Origin: SFFI01 sp964398655
GTDB taxonomy: Bacteria; Bacillota; Clostridia; Saccharofermentanales; DTU023
Length of the DNA stretch: 64,000 bases
Direction: 5' to 3'
Assembly: GCA_964398655.1 (NCBI GenBank)
Contig: CAYNNG010000007.1
Coordinates: forward strand, 3,640-67,639
The notes beneath the pieces were generated by a model. It ran no database searches. It was not told the origin of the DNA and saw only the letters and a list, made by a program, of their open reading frames with translations. Of this stretch, positions 57,875 through 64,000 are shown piece by piece. The position numbers and the translations under genes are program-made. Positions within the stretch are counted from its first letter, which is position 1. Each line of letters begins with the position of its first letter.

Positions 57875-60800
57875 TTTCTAAAATAATTTCCAATTCTTCT
57901 CCGTTAATATCCCAGGTCTGCAGCTTGTCTCGCAGTTCAGCGGGGGCCTTGTCTAAGGGTAGGATATCTAAGCCCAAAACATCTGCTAGGAGGGATTCCT
58001 TATGGCTTTGTGCGATCTGCATGAGCTTATCCGTACCGCCAAAGTAGAGCTTAATGCGGTCTGTCAGCTCGAAGTCAGCGTCTTTACGCATGGTCTGAAT
58101 CTTGGAGACAATCTCTCTCAGGAAGCCTTCATCAATGAGCTCAGGGCTCAGCGTGGTGTCTAGGGCAACCGTCAGGCCGTAGTCAGAAGCTGCAGAGTAA
58201 CCCTCGGCTTGTTGGTTCTCAATCAAGAGTTCTTCTTCCGTGAGGACCTCCGGGCCGTCTTCCATAACTACTTCAATTTGGCCCTGCTTCTTCAGCTCTT
58301 TATAAGCCTTGACACCATCCAAGTTGTTCAAGACTTCCTTGAGCTCGTTGAGGCGTTTGCCGAAGCGCTTGCCTAAAAGCTTGAGCTGGGGCTTGAAGTG
58401 GTAGTCCTGCAGGTTGTCTGCGTCATCGGCTTTTTCTAAGGCTTTGACATTCAACTCGTCTTTAACGAGGTCCGCGAAGTCTGCTTCCAGCTTTTCGCCA
58501 CCCACCACCAACATGCGGGAGAGGGGCTGACGAGTCTTGAGCTGGGACTGGGCACGGGCGGTCCGGCCCAGGTTGACAAGTTTGAGGACCAGGTCCATCT
58601 GTTCCTCCACCTCGGGGTTGATCAGGGTTTCATTTGCTTGTGGATAGGCACAGAGATGGACAGATTCGGGGGCAGAGGGGTCAAGGTTTGCGACCAGGTT
58701 TTGGTAGATCATCTCCGCCATGAAGGGGGTAAAGGGGGCAGACAGCTTAGCCAGGGTAACCAGGACGGTGTAGAGGCATTGATAAGCATCTACCTTATCC
58801 TGAGGCATGCCGGATACCCAGTAGCGTTCACGGTTGCGGCGGACATACCAGTTAGATAAGTCATCCGCAAATTTTTCCAAGAGCTGGGTCGCGGTGAGGA
58901 TATCGAACTTTTCCAGACTGGCCGTGACCTGGGCAACCAGGGTATTCAGGCGGGAGAGGATCCAGCGGTCGATCACATTAACCTTGTGGGGATCCCAAGG
59001 ATGGTCTTGGGGCTTGAACTGGTCGATTTCCGCGTAGAGTACGTAGAAGGCGTAGGTGTTCCAGAGGGTACCCATGAACTTGCGCTTGTCTTCCTTGACC
59101 GCGTCTAGAGAGAAGCGGGAGGGCAGCCAGGGCTGGCTGTTGGAGTAGAAATACCAGCGCACCGCGTCCGCGCCCTCAGAATCAATGGCCTCCCAGGGAT
59201 TGACCACATTGCCCTTGTGCTTGGACATCTTGATGCCGTCCTTGTCTTGGACGTGGCCTAAGACAATGCAGTTCTCGAAGGCTTCCTGTTCAAAGAGCAG
59301 GGTCGCTTCGGCCGTCAGGGAGTAGAACCAGCCGCGGGTTTGGTCCACAGCTTCGGAAATGAAGTCCGCGGGGAAACGGTCATGGAAGGTGTCTTCGTTT
59401 TCGAAGGGGTAGTGCCACTGGGCATAGGGCATGGCCCCGGAGTCAAACCAGGCATCCGCCACCTCGGGAATCCGGGTCATGAGCTCGCCGCATTCGGGAC
59501 AGGTCAGGTGGACCGCGTCAATGTATGGGCGGTGGAGTTCAATATCCTCCGGGCAGTCTGGAGACATGGCCTTCAGCTCTTCAATCGAGCCTACCACATG
59601 GTCGTGGCCGTTGGGGCACCGCCAAACTGGCAGGGGCATACCCCAATAACGTTCACGGGAGATGTTCCAGTCAATCACGTTCTCCAAGAAGTTTCCAAAG
59701 CGCTTTTCGCCCAGGGTAGGAGGAATCCAGTTGACCTTCTTGTTGTTAGCCACTAGTTCGTCCCGGACCTTAGTCATTTCTACAAACCAGGAGTTGCGGG
59801 CGTAGTAGATCAGAGGCGTATGGCAGCGCCAGCAGAAGGGATAGGAGTGGGTATAGGCCTGGACCCGGATGAGCTTGCCCTGGTCCTTGAGCCAATCAAT
59901 AATCTGAGGATCCGCGTCTTTTACGAAGAGGCCGGCAAATTCCTTGACCTCCGGGGGCATGGTCCCATCGTCTTTGACAAATTGGACGAAAGGCAGGTCA
60001 CAGGCCTTGCCCAACTTGTTATCGTCTTCACCGAAGGCCGGGGCAATATGGACAATCCCCGTACCTTCTGTGGTGGTAACAAAGTCTGCCGTGGCAACGT
60101 ACCAGGCTTTTTTGCCAGAATTAGCCACAATCTCTTTAGCGTAAGAGAACAAGGGCTCGTACTCCAGGCCGGCCAGGTCTTGGCCGCTCAGTTCTTTAAG
60201 GACCTTGCCGGGATTTTCGCCGAAAACTGCTGCTTGCAGTTCCTTGGCCAGGTAGTAGCGCCGCGTCTGGCCCTCTTCGTCCCGCTCCAGGAGCACGTAG
60301 GTAACTTTGGGGTTCACAGCCAGGGCTAAGTTAGAAGGCAGGGTCCAGGGCGTAGTAGTCCAGGCCGCCAGATAGGTGTTCTCTTCACCCTTGACGGCGA
60401 AGCGGACGTAAATGGAATTTTCTGTGACATCTTCATAACCCTGGGCCACCTCGTGGCTGGCCAAGGCCGTGCCGCAGCGTGGGCAGTAGGGCACAATGCG
60501 GTAGCCCTCGTATAGCAGGCCTTTTTCCCAAATCTTCTTCATGGCCCACCACTCGGACTCAATATACTCTTGCTCGTAGGTGACATAGGGGTTATCCATG
60601 TCGGCCCAGAAGCCTACCCGCTTGGACATATCTTCCCATTCCGACTTATATTTCCAAACCGATTCCTTGCACTTTTCGACAAAGTCTTCAATGCCGTAGG
60701 CTTCAATCTGTTCCTTGCCAGAGATGCCCAGCATTTTTTCCACTTCAATCTCTACTGGCAAGCCGTGGGTATCCCAGCCCGCCTTGCGCAGGACATTGTG

Positions 60801-61028
60801 GCCCTGCATGGATTTGAAGCGCGGAATTAAGTCTTTGATAGCCCGAGTAAGGACGTGGCCGATATGGGGTTTGCCGTTGGCCGTAGGTGGACCATCATAA
60901 AAGGTATACTTGTCTGCATCCTGGTGGAGCTTGACCTGCTTTTCAAAAATCTGGTGATCCTCCCAATATTTGAGGATCTCTTCTTCCCTCTTTACAAAGT
61001 CCAGGGAGTTGTCAACTTTACGGTACAT
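57861..61028 (-). CDS. ileS: Isoleucyl-tRNA synthetase (class 2-like, long form)
   Basis: 1055 residues. HIGH is KPHIGHV at 54-59 and the KMSK loop is GIKMSKHKGNVVNP near residue 600. The editing-domain AAWTTTPWTLPSNLALAVNP and WNISRERYWGMPLP are present. The C-terminal part resembles the DUF5915-type extension instead of the zinc-binding end of class 1 IleRS; KMSKH and this end place it with eukaryote-like IleRS2 forms, some of which resist mupirocin. It charges tRNA-Ile. Expression is controlled by the T-box upstream, and queT and the methyltransferase gene follow in the same operon. Confidence 0.97.
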   Translation of the reverse strand: MYRKVDNSLDFVKREEEILKYWEDHQIFEKQVKLHQDADKYTFYDGPPTANGKPHIGHVLTRAIKDLIPRFKSMQGHNVLRKAGWDTHGLPVEIEVEKMLGISGKEQIEAYGIEDFVEKCKESVWKYKSEWEDMSKRVGFWADMDNPYVTYEQEYIESEWWAMKKIWEKGLLYEGYRIVPYCPRCGTALASHEVAQGYEDVTENSIYVRFAVKGEENTYLAAWTTTPWTLPSNLALAVNPKVTYVLLERDEEGQTRRYYLAKELQAAVFGENPGKVLKELSGQDLAGLEYEPLFSYAKEIVANSGKKAWYVATADFVTTTEGTGIVHIAPAFGEDDNKLGKACDLPFVQFVKDDGTMPPEVKEFAGLFVKDADPQIIDWLKDQGKLIRVQAYTHSYPFCWRCHTPLIYYARNSWFVEMTKVRDELVANNKKVNWIPPTLGEKRFGNFLENVIDWNISRERYWGMPLPVWRCPNGHDHVVGSIEELKAMSPDCPEDIELHRPYIDAVHLTCPECGELMTRIPEVADAWFDSGAMPYAQWHYPFENEDTFHDRFPADFISEAVDQTRGWFYSLTAEATLLFEQEAFENCIVLGHVQDKDGIKMSKHKGNVVNPWEAIDSEGADAVRWYFYSNSQPWLPSRFSLDAVKEDKRKFMGTLWNTYAFYVLYAEIDQFKPQDHPWDPHKVNVIDRWILSRLNTLVAQVTASLEKFDILTATQLLEKFADDLSNWYVRRNRERYWVSGMPQDKVDAYQCLYTVLVTLAKLSAPFTPFMAEMIYQNLVANLDPSAPESVHLCAYPQANETLINPEVEEQMDLVLKLVNLGRTARAQSQLKTRQPLSRMLVVGGEKLEADFADLVKDELNVKALEKADDADNLQDYHFKPQLKLLGKRFGKRLNELKEVLNNLDGVKAYKELKKQGQIEVVMEDGPEVLTEEELLIENQQAEGYSAASDYGLTVALDTTLSPELIDEGFLREIVSKIQTMRKDADFELTDRIKLYFGGTDKLMQIAQSHKESLLADVLGLDILPLDKAPAELRDKLQTWDINGEELEIILENVSH

Positions 61029-61075
61029 GTCGCCTCCTATGTTCCTAGTGTCCTAGGTCCTTAAGTTTTTGGGCA

Positions 61076-61360
61076 AAGAAAAACGCCCACACGGGGCGTG
61101 AAATTACGCGGTACCACCCGTTTCACCAAGCCAGCAGGGATCAGGGATCTCTTGGACCTTCCTGTGTCTTGGCCTCTTGGGCCCTAGTACGGTGGGCAAC
61201 CGTCTGCACTTAATAACAGCACCAAACCTAGTTCGGCGTTCGGCGTTCAGCACAGCCGCTCGTGGCTGATTTTCGTATCCTGAGCCCTGCGCGCTGCTCT
61301 CACCCTCCAGCGCTCGCTGTGGCCGCTACCAAGATCTACTCTTGCCCTTCATAGCGTTTA
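61076..61360 (-). ncRNA. T-box leader (tRNA-Ile sensing) of ileS
   Basis: Read on the minus strand: an AGTAGA-type stem I motif near 61340, a specifier-loop candidate AUC (Ile codon) at 61268-61270 within GAAAATCAGCC, the T-box sequence GGGTGGTACCGCG near 61105-61120, and the terminator stem ACGCCC/GGGCGT with TTTTT near 61076-61100. Uncharged tRNA-Ile binding should favour the antiterminator and raise ileS expression. Confidence 0.95.
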
Positions 61361-61439
61361 TATGGGGGCTTTTGCGCTTCAGAATCGGGCTTTGCTATCT
61401 GCGTAGAAAGGCCACATCCAGGCGGAAAAGCACGTCCAA

Positions 61440-61468
61440 AGTATACTAAATGCACGGGTAGCCGTCAA
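61440..61468 (-). promoter_or_regulatory. Sigma-A promoter of the ileS operon
   Basis: On the minus strand TTGACG at 61468-61463, 17-nt spacer, TATACT at 61445-61440, placed about 80 nt ahead of the T-box stem I. Confidence 0.82.
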
Positions 61469-61544
61469 AATAAAATCTAAGAGGCAACAAGTTAATCAGG
61501 CATAAAGCTTCGCATATGACTTTATGTGCACAAAATCTTATCCG

Positions 61545-62189
61545 TCAGGAGATCTTATGTGTAGAGACAATAACCCCACGTTCCCGCAGAACTAAGAAAT
61601 ACACCAAAGCGAGGACAAAAAAGTGAAAAAGAATCGTCAGTCCTGCCTGACTGAAATACCAGCTAGTTTTTAAGTGTTCATCTAAATAAAGCGTTGGCCA
61701 GGAAAAGAGATTAGCTAGAGATACAGGCGGTTGGGTGCAGATGATAATCCAGATCCATAAGGCCACTGTCCAGCGCCGACTATGAATAGATAAATTAATA
61801 ATTTGGTCATACATACCTAAGAATATAGAAATTATAATAAGCCAGCACATAAAGTGTAGGGCCCCTAACCACTCGATAGAAATATTGAGTGGGTAGGAAA
61901 GTAAGATACAACCTGCTCCAAGCACGACAGTTTGAGGCACTAGCTCCTGCAGTACATATTTTGCGGAATACACCAGGTAATCTTTATAACTTTTTAGCCT
62001 AGGCAATAGAAAATTTAGTTCAAAACTATGAGCAAATAAAAAATAAATAAAAATAGGATAAAAAAGACGGCCTGAAACTCTCTGAAAAATATTGATCGTT
62101 CCTTTATCGCCAAAATCTATGACATTGAAGATAAAGTAGCCTAGCCAAATAAGCAAGAATTTATATCGATTAGCTTTTATGCTTTTCAT
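61545..62189 (-). CDS. Hypothetical ABC-type permease (second membrane subunit)
   Basis: 214 residues from the ATG at 62189, which lies inside the ATPase gene (20-nt overlap); a longer frame from 62273 is a shadow of the ATPase. Five or six hydrophobic helices are visible (FLLIWLGYFIFNVIDF, YPIFIYFLFAHSFELNFLL, WIWIIICTQPPVSLANLF). I do not recognise a family; position after an ABC ATPase indicates a membrane subunit of a small ABC-2-like exporter. AT-rich composition, unlike ileS beside it. Confidence 0.65.
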   Translation of the reverse strand: MKSIKANRYKFLLIWLGYFIFNVIDFGDKGTINIFQRVSGRLFYPIFIYFLFAHSFELNFLLPRLKSYKDYLVYSAKYVLQELVPQTVVLGAGCILLSYPLNISIEWLGALHFMCWLIIISIFLGMYDQIINLSIHSRRWTVALWIWIIICTQPPVSLANLFSWPTLYLDEHLKTSWYFSQAGLTILFHFFVLALVYFLVLRERGVIVSTHKIS

Positions 62190-62829
62190 CGCAATCCAGA
62201 CAAGAACTCCCTTTCTTGAGGGTTTCAATCGGTAATATGGTATCAGCAATGCTAGATATATCAGTTTGATCATGGCTGGTAAAAATAATTGTAGTCTGGG
62301 GACTCTTAAAATGGTTAAAAATAGTTTGCACTAGCTCAACACTTTGCTCATCTAGAGCATTAAAAGGTTCGTCCATAATCAAGTACTTAGGGTGTTCCAT
62401 GAGTGCTTGAATAATTCTCATCTTTTGCTTCATACCCTGAGAGTAAGTTTTATAAGGCTTATGGATAGCCTTGGTAAGACCCATTTTCTCCACCCACCAT
62501 GAGACTTCTTTTTGATTAATCTTTTTGCGGATATTTGCCAGATACATAAGGCTGTCATAACCTGTCCAGCCTGGCATAAATTCCGGCTGGTTAATGCTTA
62601 CCCCCGCATCCTGAATAAAATCCACATCTCGTCCTAGGATCTGTCCATCAATAAGAACTTGGCCGCTATCCGGTTTAATAAAACCTGTCATGAGGTTCAA
62701 GAGCACACTCTTGCCACTCCCATTTCTTCCGACTAGGCCATAGGCATGACCATCTAGAAAAGTAAAATTTATTTGGTGAAAAATTTCCTCATACTGAAAA
62801 CTCTTACTAATATTGATCAACTGAATCAT
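62170..62829 (-). CDS. ABC transporter ATPase (small exporter)
   Basis: 219 residues with Walker A GRNGSGKSVLL, signature TYSQGMKQKM, Walker B YLIMDEPFNALD and switch His FTSHDQTD. It resembles the ATPases of bacteriocin-immunity and ABC-2-type exporters. It lies between two membrane-protein genes and overlaps the downstream one. An AAAGAG ribosome site precedes the ATG. The C-terminus is short and ends SSCLDCDEKHKS. Substrate unknown. Confidence 0.87.
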   Translation of the reverse strand: MIQLINISKSFQYEEIFHQINFTFLDGHAYGLVGRNGSGKSVLLNLMTGFIKPDSGQVLIDGQILGRDVDFIQDAGVSINQPEFMPGWTGYDSLMYLANIRKKINQKEVSWWVEKMGLTKAIHKPYKTYSQGMKQKMRIIQALMEHPKYLIMDEPFNALDEQSVELVQTIFNHFKSPQTTIIFTSHDQTDISSIADTILPIETLKKGSSCLDCDEKHKS

Positions 62830-62849
62830 AGGAGGGCTCTTTTCTATTG

Positions 62850-63721
62850 CTATACTCTCACTTCTGCATGCCGGATTTGATTCCTTATGATAAGTCCTGA
62901 AGGTAATAGAGTAGGAATCAGCTGTAGAATAAAAAACGGTATAGTGGCTACATCTCTTAGAGAATTAGGTATGCATTGGCGGGCGGGCTCAAGATATTGC
63001 AGCAAAATGTGTAGCCAAGACGGCATTATATTCATGCCACCTAAGCGATTAAAGAACAGAGTAAGTGCATAATAAGTTAAAACAGTCACCAGAAGGACTT
63101 GATACCTCTTCTCAAACACAAGACCTAAAGTGCTTCCATAATTGAAAATAAAAAGGGGGCATAGCCGTACTGCACACTGTAAACCATAAAATAGTAGAGC
63201 TTACGATGGTCAAAGTAAAAATCTTCACCTAAAAGATCTAGAAACAAACTCGCCCCATTGGTAGTCCTTTGCGGTATGACATCAGGCGCCCCAGCAATGC
63301 GCATGCTGAATACAACATCCTCAGGAACTCCACTAAAGGCCATGTGCAAAATAAAAATAAGTAAGAAAGCAGCATAACAGGCCATGGCCACCTTGAAACT
63401 ATTCAGCAAAATACCGCGCACAACCAGTCTGCGATACGTATTAGTGCGGGCAGCTTGAAAAGGCAAGAGATGCTTGCGGATGGATATAAAGAGTATGCCT
63501 GCTATTCCGCCATATATGGGGCCTTGAAATTGAAAACTATAGCGTAAATTATGGGCAACTGCATCAAAAGAAAATGCTGACTGCAAAACTTCAGACACGT
63601 TGGCTTTAGGCCAATAAATATGGAATAAGTTCACAGAAGCAGCCAAGGAAATATAAAAGTAAACTAACAGGCTGAGCATAATCAGGAAGAAGTTGCGGTC
63701 AAAAAACTATTTAATTTTCAT
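62850..63721 (-). pseudogene. ABC-type permease gene with an early nonsense codon and a homopolymer frameshift
   Basis: The best start, ATG 63721 after AAAAAGGGAA, reads MKIK then TAG, after which the frame is open from FFDRNFFLIMLSLLVYFYI through several membrane helices to a stop near 63125. Shifting one base within a C5T5 run (63150-63159) continues the protein as FNYGSTLGLVFEKRYQVLLV and on to HAEVRV with TAG at 62850. The product would be a membrane subunit of the exporter with the ATPase gene 20 nt downstream. Internal ATG 63679 could restart translation after the first lesion, but the second remains. Either the gene is decaying or the homopolymer is variable or misread. Confidence 0.72.
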
Positions 63722-64000
63722 TTATATTCCCTTTTTGCTATCCATCTAACAATCTTGAGAACTCCAAGAGGTCAGCGCAAACAAAGAACTAAAAGAACTA
63801 AGATCAATATATCTGTTTTTCTTTTTGTTTTCAATATTTACTCGTAGAATCCTTGCTTAAAACTTAAGTGAAAAAATAAGTTCCACACCTAAAGGGGCAA
63901 AGTGGAAGGTTGGTATTACGGGAAAGCTTAGATATGGGGTTCTTAGGGCTATACTGCTTCTGTTTGTTTTTCCTAATTCTTTCGGGTTGGTTCTCCCGAC
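63722..64000. other. AT-rich non-coding end of the window
   Basis: No ORF, RNA gene or clear promoter pair is supported in this 279-nt stretch. A TCGGG/CCCGA hairpin lies at the extreme right edge without a T-run. It probably contains the promoter of the broken exporter operon. Confidence 0.5.

Noticed and set aside
61029..61440. Small ORFs in the ileS leader
   Set aside because: The region is fully explained by promoter and T-box leader; ORFs lack ribosome sites.

Overview
The window looks like a draft (probably metagenomic) chromosome segment from a member of the Bacillota, most likely class Clostridia. Support comes from a SCIFF ranthipeptide with its radical-SAM maturase (a pair almost confined to Clostridia), a T-box leader in front of ileS, a TPP riboswitch, sigma-A-type promoters with 17-nt spacers, strong AGGAGG-type ribosome binding sites, a stand-alone MreB/Mbl and a selenocysteine tRNA. 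Most of the window is moderately GC-rich. Three stretches are visibly AT-rich and more decayed: about 1-4150, 49380-52590 and 61545-63900. They look like acquired or decaying DNA. Four runs of exactly 100 N (4458, 44084, 50999, 53952) are scaffold gaps of unknown true size, and all four lie in or beside broken or partial genes.

Layout. 1-3960: an AT-rich uptake/hydrolysis locus on the minus strand (micro-protein, sodium:solute symporter, second micro-protein, M20 amidohydrolase) divergent from a LysR regulator. 4200-6470: a genetic scrapyard holding a YoaK fragment, two Ltp-repeat lipoprotein genes (one frameshifted, one lacking its 5' end) and an AlkD remnant. 6624-18530: a co-directional block with two heterodimeric ABC exporters flanking a DUF308 membrane protein, the SCIFF precursor scfA, its maturase scfB, an Orn/Lys/Arg-decarboxylase-type PLP enzyme and 5-formyltetrahydrofolate cyclo-ligase. 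18798-23052: a patatin-like phospholipase converging on rho across a six-copy tandem repeat that supplies both stop codons, then cutC.

23371-32853: a likely operon of a ROK regulator, M81 metallopeptidase, complete oligopeptide-type ABC importer and GH29 fucosidase-family hydrolase. 32889-38132: UPF0340 protein, MreB/Mbl, TraX-family membrane protein and leuS. 38316-43169: glycerol use, with a strong promoter, a terminator-like leader, glpK, a GlpA-type oxidoreductase, a second FAD oxidoreductase and a DUF1667 protein. 43393-49128: tRNA-Ser(GGA), a PD-(D/E)XK-like gene interrupted by a gap, a TPP-riboswitch-controlled ThiXYZ-type ABC transporter, and an ornithine-racemase-like protein that appears to lack the PLP lysine. 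49383-52586: two tandem ABC half-transporter genes, the first a pseudogene. 52681-57874: tRNA-Sec, hslO, a broken luciferase-like monooxygenase, ispF, an MsrA-MsrB fusion, an RNA-methyltransferase-like gene and queT. 57861-61468: a class-2-like ileS behind a T-box. 61545-63721: a small ABC exporter whose first permease gene is broken.

No wholly unknown multi-gene system is evident. The items most worth a second look are the two unannotated single-span micro-proteins flanking the symporter, the stop-codon-bearing minisatellites at gene ends, the seven-cysteine SCIFF locus with a CTG-started maturase between two asymmetric ABC exporters, and the lysine-less racemase-fold protein.
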